Assembly (NCBI GenBank): GCA_039962225.1 | Contig: JAMPKV010000023.1 | Span: 30,977-94,976, forward strand | Length of the DNA: 64,000 nucleotides | DNA from: Microcoleus sp. AS-A8 | GTDB taxonomy: Bacteria; Cyanobacteriota; Cyanobacteriia; Cyanobacteriales; Coleofasciculaceae | Reading direction: 5' to 3' | Shown here: positions 18,103 to 27,610 of the stretch, piece after piece | Position numbering within the stretch: the stretch's first letter is position 1 | Layout: each line of letters opens with the position of its first letter | Position numbers and translations under genes: made by a program | The notes under the pieces: model-generated | What the model was told of the DNA's origin: nothing | What the model saw: the letters and a program-made list of their open reading frames with translations, nothing else | Databases searched by the model: none

Positions 18103-19377
18103 CTAGGATGGAGCAGGTTTTGTTAGCACTAGATACTTTTGCAGAATACTCAGCACTTTTTCCCGCCCGATGGGCTTGGCTAAAAAGCCCGTAGAGCCAA
18201 CCATCTTGGCTCGTACCCGGTCTACAATTCCGTCATTACTGGTGAGAATAATCACAGGCGTATCTTGAAATACTGACATTCGGCGAACTTGCGAGCAGAT
18301 TTCATACCCGTTGGTAACGGGCATAATCAGATCCAAAAAGATTAGGTGAGGTTTATGCTCTAGCAAGAGTGGCAGTGCTTGCACTGGGTCTTGAATCAGG
18401 ATGCACCGATAGCCAACCTGAGCGAGAATATGATTCATCCTCTGGCAATCAAGTCGGCTGTCATCGATATAAGCCACCAAGGGACTCGTCTGTTGGGCTT
18501 GAACCGGCCTTACCCGTGAACCGAAGGCTGGGGGCTGAGGAGGAGTCGTTGGCTTGATGGCATAGTTCAAGTCCCCAACTTCGAGTACTTCAATCAATCC
18601 TTTACGGATGTAGGGCATGATGGACAGGGTTAGGGGTAACAGGTTCTGTTTTAACTTGACCGCTAAATCCCTGAATGTCTGATGACCATCCACAAGGGTG
18701 ATCAGGTTTTGGTAGACTTTGGGCGAAGTTTGCCAACGCAATTCCTCAGCTTTGGAGATGGCGGGAGCAAGGTTGGGGGAAACCTCGGCTAAGGCGTCCT
18801 GCTGCCAAGCCTGCCAAGTTTGCAAGGCTTGCTGCCAAATCGGCTCAACTTGAATCGAAACCAGTGTGGAATCGCTCGAATTTAAGGTGTCTGGAGGAAT
18901 GGAGCGGTAGGTGAGTTGCAAGGCTGAACGATAGCGGAATCGATCCCATCGTTGATGGATATCGAAGAGTATCTCCGCAATGTAACCTTCAACAATCGCC
19001 GACATTTGCGATCGCCTAAGTTTCCCCTGCTTCATCAACTCGACTAAAAAGCGGTAGTCTCCATCTTGAGGCTGAACCGCTTTTTGAGAGATAGTAGACA
19101 CTCGCGTGGGAAGCTTGCGCTGTGTACATAGACTGGCTAAGGCATTGCTATCGATCGCCAGTTGCGGACAGTACATAGATAACTGCCGCAGCAATCGGCG
19201 AATGGGATGTATTTCATCAGCACCCCAAATCAAACTACCTTGGCGGAAATACAGACTCCAACCCTGAGATTTGGGTTCTTTAATCGCCAAATCCAACTGA
19301 CCTGTAAATCCCTGTTCGCTGCAAACCAGAATCTGCTTTGCCAGTTCGGCGGTGGTAACTACCTCCTGAGTTGCCAT
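18103..19377 (-). CDS. PatA/PixG-like response regulator (DUF4388 plus REC)
   Basis: A 424-residue PatA-family protein, the first gene of the taxis cluster. Residues about 1-110 form the DUF4388/PATAN domain (AELAKQILVCSEQGFTGQLD, SLYFRQGSLIWGADE), the middle 110-290 is the family-specific helical part, and the receiver is C-terminal (VAYIDDSRLD; phospho-Asp in LIFLDLIMPVTNGYE; Lys in GFLAKPIG). PixG homologues are output regulators of type IV pilus phototaxis. The ATG at 19377 is chosen over the one at 19422 because AAAGGAG stands eight bases before it. The unusually long gene-free region upstream probably holds the cluster promoter. Confidence 0.92.
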   Translation of the reverse strand: MATQEVVTTAELAKQILVCSEQGFTGQLDLAIKEPKSQGWSLYFRQGSLIWGADEIHPIRRLLRQLSMYCPQLAIDSNALASLCTQRKLPTRVSTISQKAVQPQDGDYRFLVELMKQGKLRRSQMSAIVEGYIAEILFDIHQRWDRFRYRSALQLTYRSIPPDTLNSSDSTLVSIQVEPIWQQALQTWQAWQQDALAEVSPNLAPAISKAEELRWQTSPKVYQNLITLVDGHQTFRDLAVKLKQNLLPLTLSIMPYIRKGLIEVLEVGDLNYAIKPTTPPQPPAFGSRVRPVQAQQTSPLVAYIDDSRLDCQRMNHILAQVGYRCILIQDPVQALPLLLEHKPHLIFLDLIMPVTNGYEICSQVRRMSVFQDTPVIILTSNDGIVDRVRAKMVGSTGFLAKPIGREKVLSILQKYLVLTKPAPS

Positions 19378-20852
19378 TGGAAACTCCTTTAAACATGAAC
19401 TAACAAATGAAGAAGTAAGCATTGCTCACTACCTTAGATAGAATGGCTAAGTCTAAAAGACTAAAAAAAGGTTCAACAAATCATAGACACGAACTATCTG
19501 CTCAATGTCTACTGTTACAAGACGCTCCTCCGAGCCATACTAGGTGCTGAAAACGGTATTTTGCTCTAATACAGCGTTCTATCGCCTAATCATTATTCGA
19601 TTTTTGTCAAGAGTTAAAACTCTATTACACAGGCGTTTTCTACCTTTGACGGGTCTTTGGGAACCTCATCATTATTAAAATTTGAAGTCAAATTTTATCG
19701 GTTAACTTCATCATTTATTGAAAAATAGAGATATTCGTACCAGGCAACCCACTCATGTTGTTGAACTCTCTTAATAGCTGTTCATCGTGTGTATTTCAGG
19801 TGAAATACGTGGCTTTTAACTCTTCTGTAAAAATAGCCATGACTTACGATTAAAATTGCGAAATTTGGCTTGAAAGCACCCTTTATCTGGCTTTCATTCA
19901 ATATTTAGGCAACACTGTTGCGAGTAAGTTGGATGGCCATGAAGCCTTGGTAGATTGCTCAGACTGGTCAGCACCCAATTCTATGGATTCTTAGGCTGAG
20001 ATTATTGACACTTAAGAACACCCTTAATCGCCTGGAACTCTCTTCTCGCTTGTTCGATCTTTACCCTGACTCAGCTTAGGAGCATCCAAGTTCCTTAATT
20101 CAGACGTTGAAACCGGGTTCGGCTTGAGAGCAAGTCTGAAAATACAAATTGATCACCGTATTACATGTATAACATTATATTCCTGTGAATGTACTTATGT
20201 AAATAGGCTTTGTCTGGCTACACAGACCGTCTTTAGACGATCTATGTTGAACCTTGACACAGGACATGATCGCTCCTGTATTACAGGCTCTGTCAATTTA
20301 TTACTTCCTCTCGGCATCAAATCAGGTAAATCAGCAATTAAATTTTTGAATTCCACTCGATTTTTCTCTGGTCAGAACATGAAAGACCGATAAAATATAT
20401 CTTGAGATACTGGCAATCAAGGCATTTATAATATTAATGGCTAGTCATGAAACTATTAACCAGTGGAGAATTTATGAAGTGTCGATGAATGAATCTTCGC
20501 TTCAGCTCTCCTCTTTTGGCTGAGTAGCATCTTACAAGGGGCACAAAGTGGATTTGACAAAATCTACACTACGCCAGAATCAAGTGTTACTCGACGTTGA
20601 AATAATCGTTTTTTGTATCAAAAATCACAAAAAAACAGTCAACTAATGCTGAAAGTGGAAAGCTTGGGAATAGTAGCTAATTGAGGTGAATGAGTGCGAT
20701 CGCAACGGGCTGTTCTATCCGCAATAGGTAGCATTATAAAACCAACTATCGGGGTCTGGCTTCACCCAAACGGTTCACCTAAATAGAGGAATTGCACTGG
20801 CTTTGAGCCATTGTAAGGTGATTCCAGTGTATCGGCAATTCTCCAATTTAAT
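19378..20852. other. 1.5-kb gene-free region upstream of the taxis cluster
   Basis: No convincing gene was found on either strand. A 9-bp perfect hairpin (AAAATTTGA/TCAAATTTT) lies at 19677-19696. The base composition is AT-rich and codon-like structure is absent; an open frame at 20124-20393 gives an implausible protein. It must hold the promoter of the minus-strand taxis cluster and that of the pentapeptide protein. Confidence 0.55.
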
Positions 20853-21302
20853 ATGAAATTCCAAGGGATAACAGCGATAACTCTCCTGGCAACCGTTGGA
20901 TTTAGCTCTGTTGTTTACGCCGCATCCAACGAACACTTTCAAACATTGCAGCAGACGGGCGATTGTATTCAATGTGATTTGAGAGGTGCGCCCCTGAATC
21001 AGGCTAACCTGAGTGGTGCCAATCTCAAAGGGACTCAACTCAGTTCCGCTTCCCTGAAGAAGGCTCAACTTGCGAATGCTAACCTGAGTGATGCCAATCT
21101 CAAAGGAGCGGATCTAGAGAATGCTGATCTCCGAGGGGCTAATCTCAAGGGAGCTAACTTAGAGTTGGCAAATTTGAGTGGTGCCAATCTGGAAGGGGCG
21201 AACCTTCAGGGGGCGACATTGGAAGGTGCCTTAATCAACGGAGTCAACTTTTGTCGTGCGACTGTACCAGAACGCTATCGCTCATTGCGAAGCTGTCGGT
21301 AA
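20853..21302 (+). CDS. Secreted pentapeptide-repeat protein
   Basis: A 149-residue protein with an N-terminal signal sequence (about residues 1-23, ending SSVVYAA) so it is likely periplasmic or lumenal. Residues about 45-135 are consecutive A(N/D)LxX pentapeptides ([20 protein letters not shown] and so on), forming a right-handed quadrilateral beta-helix of roughly four to five turns. Cys pairs flank the helix (DCIQCDL before; NFCR and RSCR after). Lumenal pentapeptide proteins of unknown function are common in cyanobacteria. Function unknown. Confidence 0.9.
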   Translation: MKFQGITAITLLATVGFSSVVYAASNEHFQTLQQTGDCIQCDLRGAPLNQANLSGANLKGTQLSSASLKKAQLANANLSDANLKGADLENADLRGANLKGANLELANLSGANLEGANLQGATLEGALINGVNFCRATVPERYRSLRSCR

Positions 21303-21495
21303 AATTCAATCGTTGCGATCGCTGCGGAATGAGAGATGCTGCATTCATTAACATCAGTGAAACACCTGAAGCATCGAGCGCCAAACACTGGGGGTGTGGT
21401 CAAAACCCGTCGGTAGATGCGATCTGCGCTGACGCTCGTTCAACGAAGTCGTTCCCGAAAGGTAGACAGGGCTTAGCTCCGCTATCGCAGCAGCG

Positions 21496-23823
21496 CTACG
21501 CGATCGCAACTGGCTTAATGCCTTCCACACGGGGTATCACACAACCCACAATTCGACTCTGGGCATAACCTCTGGCTTGCAGTGTGGCTAAACATACATC
21601 GGCTTGCCCAGCCGGCACCGCTGCCAGAAGTCCACCAGAGGTTTGGGGGTCAAACAAAAGTGGGTATTTGGCACAAGTGCTGACTTCAGATAAGTTGTTG
21701 ATGTAATACGAGGCTCTTAGATTCTGGGGTTGCAGAGAACTCATAATTCCCTTTTCCACTGTTTCGAGTGCCCCATCCAAAACTGGAATGGCCTCTAAAT
21801 CCAACTCAACAGCCACACCCGAAGCTTTCACCATTTCCATCAGGTGCCCCAACAAACCAAACCCTGTGATATCCGTGCAGGCCGTCGCCCCATGTTGCAC
21901 AAATACCTTAGCGGCTTCCTGATTGGATAGCAACATGGAGTGAACCGCCTGATCAATCCACCGCCCCTTCGCCTGCAACCGCATATCAGCAGCAAATAAA
22001 GTGCCCGTGCCTAGCGCTTTCGTGACAATCAACACTTGACCGGGCTGCATACCCCCTTTCCTGAGCAACTTCTCCGGTGCTGCCAGTCCATTGCAAGCCA
22101 GTCCGAAAGCTAATGCTGCCCCTTCTGTGGTGTGACCCCCAATCAATTGCGCCTGTGCTTGGTAGAGTACATGCATCGCACCTGATAGCAGTTGATAGAG
22201 CGTTTCTTCTACTTTGTCTTCGCTGGCATAAGGAACACTCACCATTGCCAAGGCACTCTGAGGGGTTGCGCCCATGGCAAAAATATCACTTAAGCAGTGA
22301 TGAGTACTAATTTGACCAAAAATGTAAGGGTCACTGAGCAAAGCGGGAAAATAATCAATAGTCTGCACGATCACTTGACCTGCGGGGACTTGTATTACCG
22401 CTGCATCATCCGGCGTTCCCAATCCGATGAGAATATCCTCTCGTTGCATCCAATTTGGGGTTTGCAGTTGCAGCCGTTGCAATACTCGTTCTAGGGTAGA
22501 ACTGCCAACTTTAGACCCGCAACCCGCACAACGCATTACTGGAGTTTGGTTTCCTCCCTGAACCCCCTTCACTCCCTCTTTATTAAAAAGACTACTGGGG
22601 GGTAAGGGTAAGATGGAGTTTGGAGTTTGGATGTTAGGCTCTTGCCCATTCCCCATGGGTGACAAGTCACTGAAGCGCTGCATGAATTTGCGATCGATGT
22701 AATCTTTCCAGCGCCACAGTAAAGGCGATTGCCAGCACAAAGCCCCCCAAGATGCGATCGCTTCTCCGTCCCCTGTACCAATTAATCCTAAAAATTGCTG
22801 CTGCGGTTTGTAAGGTTTTAAGGGTTTTTCCCGTAAGAACGCCGTCAAATTTTCAAACAGTGGTTTTCCCTGACGCACGGCAAAAACCCCAGCTTTGGGA
22901 CGGGGATGATTGACCATCGTGGCAATGTCACCAGCGGCAAAAATATGGGGATGAGACAGGGATTGCAAGGTGTCTCCCACCAAAATAAAGCCGTCTGAAT
23001 CGGTTTTCAGTCCAGATTCCTCAATCCATTCCGGTGCTGAGGCGTTTGTCACCCAGAATGTATAATCGCACTCTACCTGTAAACCGGACTCACAGTCAAT
23101 TTTGTCCGGTAAAACCTCACTGACGGTTTCCTCTAAATGTACCTGAACACCCCGATTCATCAGCAGGTGGTAGAGGTGTCGGCGTACCCAAGCATTATGG
23201 TTGGGCATTAATTCAGCACCACGCTGGAATAAATGAATTTGTGGCTGCTGTTGTTGTGGGTGTTCTTTGGCTTGAAGGATTTGATGCAGATGGTGTTGCA
23301 TCGTCAGCGCGAGTTCCACGCCGCCAGCACCACCCCCCACAATACCTAGATGCATGGGTTGTTGGGGATTTTGGGTAAATTCCTCAATTAACTGATTCCA
23401 GTGTTGTAAAAATAGGGGAACTGGCTTGGCGGGAATGGCATATTGGGCGGCACCGGGTACATCCACTTTGGCTGGAGTGCTGCCAATATCGATGGATAAG
23501 ACATCGAAGGCGACGGGTGGATGATTGGCACAGAGAACTTTGTTGTTTTTTAAGTCAAGACCGACTGCGCGATCAATATAAAGTTGAGCTTGGGCAAACT
23601 GAGCAAGGTGTCGCAGATCAATGTGGCATTCGTCAAAGTCATAGTAACCCGCAACATGACCGGGCAACATCCCAGAATAAGGGGTGTGGGAGGTGTCGGT
23701 AATCAGAGTAATGCGTAATCCGGGCAACGGCTTCATGCCCAACATGCGAAGTGCGATCGCATGGGTATGACCGCCACCAATTAATACTAAGTCTTTCACA
23801 ATGGGATGGGTTACTGGCTGCAT
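21496..23823 (-). CDS. selD: Fusion: NDH-2-like FAD oxidoreductase + selenide, water dikinase
   Basis: A 775-residue fusion. The N-terminal half (about 8-400) is a pyridine-nucleotide-disulfide/NDH-2-like flavoprotein, with the FAD motif LVLIGGGHTHAIALRML and the second nucleotide-binding motif LGIVGGGAGGVELAL plus FAAGDIA. A Pro/Gly-rich linker follows; SelD starts near residue 435 with MRCAGCGSKVGSS, in which the catalytic Cys and Lys (Cys17 and Lys20 of E. coli) are kept while the second Cys is Ser. Other SelD motifs (DAAVIQV, GGHTTEG, DITGFGLLGHL) are intact. SelD makes selenophosphate for tRNA selenouridine; such fusions are known in cyanobacteria and the oxidoreductase half may reduce selenium. 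Confidence 0.93.
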   Translation of the reverse strand: MQPVTHPIVKDLVLIGGGHTHAIALRMLGMKPLPGLRITLITDTSHTPYSGMLPGHVAGYYDFDECHIDLRHLAQFAQAQLYIDRAVGLDLKNNKVLCANHPPVAFDVLSIDIGSTPAKVDVPGAAQYAIPAKPVPLFLQHWNQLIEEFTQNPQQPMHLGIVGGGAGGVELALTMQHHLHQILQAKEHPQQQQPQIHLFQRGAELMPNHNAWVRRHLYHLLMNRGVQVHLEETVSEVLPDKIDCESGLQVECDYTFWVTNASAPEWIEESGLKTDSDGFILVGDTLQSLSHPHIFAAGDIATMVNHPRPKAGVFAVRQGKPLFENLTAFLREKPLKPYKPQQQFLGLIGTGDGEAIASWGALCWQSPLLWRWKDYIDRKFMQRFSDLSPMGNGQEPNIQTPNSILPLPPSSLFNKEGVKGVQGGNQTPVMRCAGCGSKVGSSTLERVLQRLQLQTPNWMQREDILIGLGTPDDAAVIQVPAGQVIVQTIDYFPALLSDPYIFGQISTHHCLSDIFAMGATPQSALAMVSVPYASEDKVEETLYQLLSGAMHVLYQAQAQLIGGHTTEGAALAFGLACNGLAAPEKLLRKGGMQPGQVLIVTKALGTGTLFAADMRLQAKGRWIDQAVHSMLLSNQEAAKVFVQHGATACTDITGFGLLGHLMEMVKASGVAVELDLEAIPVLDGALETVEKGIMSSLQPQNLRASYYINNLSEVSTCAKYPLLFDPQTSGGLLAAVPAGQADVCLATLQARGYAQSRIVGCVIPRVEGIKPVAIA

Positions 23824-24056
23824 TGGGACGCCGTATCTGGAATAAAGAACCCTGACACCATGATAATTGTCCTTAATTTTTCCCTACTGAGTCATAAATT
23901 CCCATGACCGATTACCGATTACCCATTGCCTAAAAATAGGGTTTTCCACCACAAATATGGGAGCAGCAGCCTAGTTTCTAAAACTGTAACCCATCGGACT
24001 TCACACCAATTTGGATGCCAGATTAGGGACATCCAATCCACTGAGTCAGCCAAAAG

Positions 24057-24818
24057 ATGAACAGCTTCCTTTACTCCCCGTTGAATTCCTGGGATCGGTT
24101 GAAGGCATTATTGTTAGTGGGTAGTTTGCTCACTCTCACCTCCTGTCAAGCTGTTTCGAGTAACGCCCAAACGCCCAATTTGGCTTCTGCGGCTAGAACC
24201 TTGACAGTTTCAGGTACCGGCAGTGTTAATATTCCCACAACCTTGACTCAGGTGCGTTTGGGTGTTGAAATTCAGGGAAAAACGGCTCAGGACGTACAAC
24301 AGCAAATCGCCAAGCGATCGCAAATGGTGGTGGAACTGCTGAAATCCCGCAAAGTGGAAAAGCTGGAAACTACGGGTATTAGCCTGACGCCTAACTACAC
24401 CTACAAAGATGGGAAGCAAAGCATTAATGGTTATATTGGCACTAACACCGTCAGCTTTCGCATTGATACCGATAAATCTGGGAGGCTGTTAGATGAGGCG
24501 ATCAACGCCGGAGCAACACGGATTGATGGTGTGAGTTTTGTGGCTTCGGATAATGCGATCGCACAAGCTCAACAGCAAGCGATTCAGAAAGCGGCTGACG
24601 ATGCGAAAAAGCAAGCGGATGCGGCATTGAGAGCACTCAATCTCGATCAACGGGAAGTGATGGGCATTCAAATTAATGGAGCCAACCCACCTCAACCCAT
24701 CATTTATCCCGCTGTTGCCAATCAGGGTAAAGTCGCAGCAGAGCAAAGGGCTGACTTACCCGTTGTTGGGGGTGAGCAGAAGGTGCAACAATCCGTGACG
24801 CTGCAAATTCGCTACTAA
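24057..24818 (+). CDS. SIMPL (DUF541) domain lipoprotein
   Basis: A 253-residue protein with a lipoprotein signal: hydrophobic LLLVGSLLTLTSC with lipobox Cys near residue 30, so it should be anchored in a membrane. The SIMPL domain fills about residues 45-253, with the characteristic opening RTLTVSGTGSVNIPTTLTQVRLGVE and the central ETTGISLTPNYTYKDG. Proteins of this family (BP26, YggE) form periplasmic channel-like rings; YggE helps with oxidative stress. It stands convergent with the permease gene, whose stop is 14 bp away. Confidence 0.9.
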   Translation: MNSFLYSPLNSWDRLKALLLVGSLLTLTSCQAVSSNAQTPNLASAARTLTVSGTGSVNIPTTLTQVRLGVEIQGKTAQDVQQQIAKRSQMVVELLKSRKVEKLETTGISLTPNYTYKDGKQSINGYIGTNTVSFRIDTDKSGRLLDEAINAGATRIDGVSFVASDNAIAQAQQQAIQKAADDAKKQADAALRALNLDQREVMGIQINGANPPQPIIYPAVANQGKVAAEQRADLPVVGGEQKVQQSVTLQIRY

Positions 24819-24832
24819 ATATTATGTCCGCG

Positions 24833-25858
24833 TTAATACCGAATACGTGGGTCAATCAAAGCATTGATAATATCGATCGCCATGCTAGCCACGACAACGA
24901 TTGAGCCAAAAAATACCATAATTCCCTGCACGGTTGGGTAATCTCGTTCCGAAATAGCCGCATACAAGCGATTGCCTAAACCAGGCCAAGAGAAGGTTAC
25001 TTCGGTTAACACGGCTCCTCCCAGCAAAGAAGCCAGCGTCAGTCCCAACACGGTAATCACGGGAATCATTGCATTCTTCAGAGCGTGAGCGACGACAATT
25101 CGAGCTTCGGGAATACCCCTAGCTCTTGCAGCTTCCACATAATCGGCTTTGAGGGTTTGCTTCAGGTTTACCCGCACAATCCGCTCAAAAATCCCACTGA
25201 GCAGCACTCCCAATGTGACACTCGGTAACGCGAGATAATAGAGGGCGGTAAAAAACTGGTTCAGGTTGCCGCTCAGGAGGCTATCAATGGTATAAAGACC
25301 CGTAAAGCCAACAGGGGACGGGATGGAAATCGGGAAGCGTGTTCCGAGAGGGAACCAATTGAGTTGCACCGCAAAAATTAACTGCAAAATCATCCCTACC
25401 CAGAAGAGGGGTAGGGAATAGGTGATGATACCAAATAGGCGTCCTCCAATATCAAAAAGGGTGCCGCTGCGGGAGGCGGCGAGAGTCCCAATGCTAACAC
25501 CCACGAAAAAAGCCACTATAATCCCAAATACCGCCAATTCCATGGTGGCTGGGAAATGGAGCTGAATAATTTCCCAAACTTTTTGACCCTGACTGGATAT
25601 GGAGCTGCCTAAGTCGAAATGCAGTAAGCTTCCCAGATAGCGAAGGTATTGCAACCACAAGGGGTCGGATAACCCTAACTGTTGTCGGAGTTTGTTCTTC
25701 TCCTCATCGGGAGCACGACCGCCAAGAATCGCATCAACGGGGTCTCCTGGCGTAGCTCTAAGCAGGAGAAACACGAGGGTTGTAATCGTCCACAGCATCA
25801 AAGGAGCTAGGAGTAGACGCGTCAGGACGTAATATTGTAAGGCCTTGGCACGAGACAT
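24833..25858 (-). CDS. ABC transporter permease, DppB/OppB type
   Basis: A 341-residue inner-membrane permease of the peptide/nickel (DppB) class. Six helices are visible; the N-terminal motif LLLRATPGDPVDAILGG and the EAA loop near residues 228-250 (DYVEAARARGIPEARIVVAHALKNA) that docks the ATPase are both present, as is the terminal DIINALIDPRIRY. It would carry peptides or related compounds with a binding protein, a second permease and ATPases, none of which lies in this window, as is common in cyanobacteria. ATG at 25858 is used; the frame extends two codons further to a TTG. Confidence 0.93.
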   Translation of the reverse strand: MSRAKALQYYVLTRLLLAPLMLWTITTLVFLLLRATPGDPVDAILGGRAPDEEKNKLRQQLGLSDPLWLQYLRYLGSLLHFDLGSSISSQGQKVWEIIQLHFPATMELAVFGIIVAFFVGVSIGTLAASRSGTLFDIGGRLFGIITYSLPLFWVGMILQLIFAVQLNWFPLGTRFPISIPSPVGFTGLYTIDSLLSGNLNQFFTALYYLALPSVTLGVLLSGIFERIVRVNLKQTLKADYVEAARARGIPEARIVVAHALKNAMIPVITVLGLTLASLLGGAVLTEVTFSWPGLGNRLYAAISERDYPTVQGIMVFFGSIVVVASMAIDIINALIDPRIRY

Positions 25859-25967
25859 AAACAAGGATGCAGTGTGAAGTCTGAAGTATGAAGTATAAGA
25901 AATTATGGTGAAATAGTATGAAAATATTGGTGCATAGCATAGCCGTTGAGATTAATTAACCAGCCTG

Positions 25968-26333
25968 ATGTCTATCCAAGTCTACGGAATACCCAACTGC
26001 GGAACCTGTAAGAAGGCGTTTACGTGGCTCGAAGATAATTCTGTTGCGTATGAGTTTATTAATACGAAGGAACATCCGCCAACCCATGAGATGATTCAGC
26101 GTTGGGTGGAAGTTTTGGGGTCTAAACCGATGCGGAACACCTCCGGACAGTCCTACCGGGCATTAGGTGACAAAAAGCAGGATTGGACAGATGAGCAGTG
26201 GATTGAGGCGTTTGCCCAGGATGCGATGCTGCTCAAGCGACCGCTTTTTGTTAAAGATGGAACGGCGGTGTTGGTTGGGTTTAGGGCCAAGGAGGACGTG
26301 ATCCGGGAAAAGTTGGGGCTATCTCAATATTAG
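25968..26333 (+). CDS. Spx/MgsR/ArsC-family thioredoxin-fold protein
   Basis: A 121-residue single-domain protein. The redox motif CGTCKKAFTWL is at residues 11-21 and the typical partner residues NTSGQSYRALG, KRPLFV and VGFRAKEDV follow in order. This arrangement is of the ArsC/Spx/MgsR type: a CxxC start in the place of ArsC's CxxxC, so a regulatory or thiol-reductase role is more likely than arsenate reduction. It is a lone gene, divergent from the permease with about 110 bp between. Confidence 0.85.
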   Translation: MSIQVYGIPNCGTCKKAFTWLEDNSVAYEFINTKEHPPTHEMIQRWVEVLGSKPMRNTSGQSYRALGDKKQDWTDEQWIEAFAQDAMLLKRPLFVKDGTAVLVGFRAKEDVIREKLGLSQY

Positions 26334-26377
26334 GTGGCATCATTTGATTGAGAGCCTTTAGCAGAGAAATTGTTGAC

Positions 26378-26749
26378 ATGACCAATGCTAGAAACGTCCT
26401 TGGGGGAGAACTAGAAACCTGCTGCACATCGCCCATCACCGGATTTTACCGCGATGGAAAATGTAGCACTGGAGCGGGTGACATCGGCGCACACATCGTC
26501 TGTGCCCAAATGACACAAGAATTCCTAGCCTTTACCCAATCGAGGGGGAATGACTTGAGTACGCCAGTGCCAGCCTTTAATTTCCCAGGATTGAAACCCG
26601 GCGATCGCTGGTGTTTGTGCGCCTCGCGCTGGAAGGAAGCTTTGGATGCTGGCGTTGCTCCACCCGTCGTTTTGTCAGCCACCCATGCATTAGCGCTGGA
26701 ATACGTTTCTTTGGCTCAATTAAAGCAAAATGCTCTTGATCCTGCCTAA
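26378..26749 (+). CDS. DUF2237 family protein
   Basis: A 123-residue cytoplasmic protein of the DUF2237 family: ARNVLGGELETCCTSPITGF at the start, then VCAQMTQEFLAFTQSRGNDLS, then FPGLKPGDRWCLCASRW. Several Cys are conserved (the CC pair, HIVC, WCLC), suggesting metal or redox function; none has been shown as far as I know. The ATG at 26378 fits the family's usual start better than the in-frame TTG at 26348. It lies 44 bp after the Spx-like gene and could be cotranscribed with it. Confidence 0.88.
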   Translation: MTNARNVLGGELETCCTSPITGFYRDGKCSTGAGDIGAHIVCAQMTQEFLAFTQSRGNDLSTPVPAFNFPGLKPGDRWCLCASRWKEALDAGVAPPVVLSATHALALEYVSLAQLKQNALDPA

Positions 26750-26855
26750 ATTCCCAATTCTCAGCCATCTCTTCTTGCTGTTTTATCGATTAATTTACCC
26801 TACTCCTCGTAACATTTTCAGCCGTATAGGAAAGGGAAAGTGGAGTAATCCGAAA

Positions 26856-27593
26856 ATGCGTATTGTTCAAGTCTTACTGCTAACAATAGGAATACTATTG
26901 TTAAGTACAGAAACGGCTAGCGCCAACAGTTGGCCTCCCGCCGGCGTGGTGCTTTTAAATTTACCCTTAATTGCGTCAATCGCTAGCTTTGGCATTGGAC
27001 TCTTGTTCATCATTGGGATTGAAAGCATTACTCTCGCTCAACGAGAGCATCTGAATCGTTTTAAATCCATTCAGATATTGACCGTAGCTAACCTGTTTTC
27101 CACACTTGTTGGTGTATTCTTTATTTTCGGAGTGGCGTCTTTAGGCTATCCCTCCCTGGTTACTTACCTAATTTTGGGCTTATTTGTTCTCTTATTCGGT
27201 TCACTATCAACCCATTTTTTCAAGCGAATTCACCTAAAAGCTTTTAGCCTGAATCCGCTATTATGGGGTATTTTATGGTTCCTGATATTATTTTTAGAGG
27301 TAACGCTGATTAGATTTATTAATTCATTGAATTGGACGACAGTAACAGTTCCTATTTTTACCAATTTCAGCGTAGAGTTTTACACCAACATTCTGCAAAT
27401 TTTAGCTTTTATCATTTTCCTCTCTGTGGGTTTCTTCCTAAGTGTTGTTTCAGAAGGATTCTGTTTAGTGCGATTTTTTCCTCAGCCTTCCTCGACTTTG
27501 GGGATGACAATTTTAGTGATGAATCTCCGTTCTTATGCTTATGTAGCAATTCCTATCACCTTAGGACTTTGGCTTTGGTCGGGGATACGTTAA
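26856..27593 (+). CDS. Hypothetical membrane protein
   Basis: A 245-residue protein that I do not recognise. From the ATG at 26856, preceded by GTGGAG, it begins with a signal-like helix ending TETASANSWPP, then has about six hydrophobic helices (LIASIASFGIGLLFIIGI, NLFSTLVGVFFIFGVASL, YLILGLFVLLFGSL, LLWGILWFLILFLEV, LQILAFIIFLSVGFFLSV, and a last one ending LGLWLWSG). The frame also extends upstream to 26730, overlapping the DUF2237 gene, but that part looks unconserved. It is more AT-rich than its neighbours. Function unknown. Confidence 0.7.
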   Translation: MRIVQVLLLTIGILLLSTETASANSWPPAGVVLLNLPLIASIASFGIGLLFIIGIESITLAQREHLNRFKSIQILTVANLFSTLVGVFFIFGVASLGYPSLVTYLILGLFVLLFGSLSTHFFKRIHLKAFSLNPLLWGILWFLILFLEVTLIRFINSLNWTTVTVPIFTNFSVEFYTNILQILAFIIFLSVGFFLSVVSEGFCLVRFFPQPSSTLGMTILVMNLRSYAYVAIPITLGLWLWSGIR

Positions 27594-27610
27594 CACCCAT
27601 ACTCTAAAAT

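Noticed and set aside
20124..20393. 89-codon open frame upstream of the pentapeptide protein
   Set aside because: Composition (many Cys, Arg, Ser), no ribosome site and no family resemblance; treated as chance.
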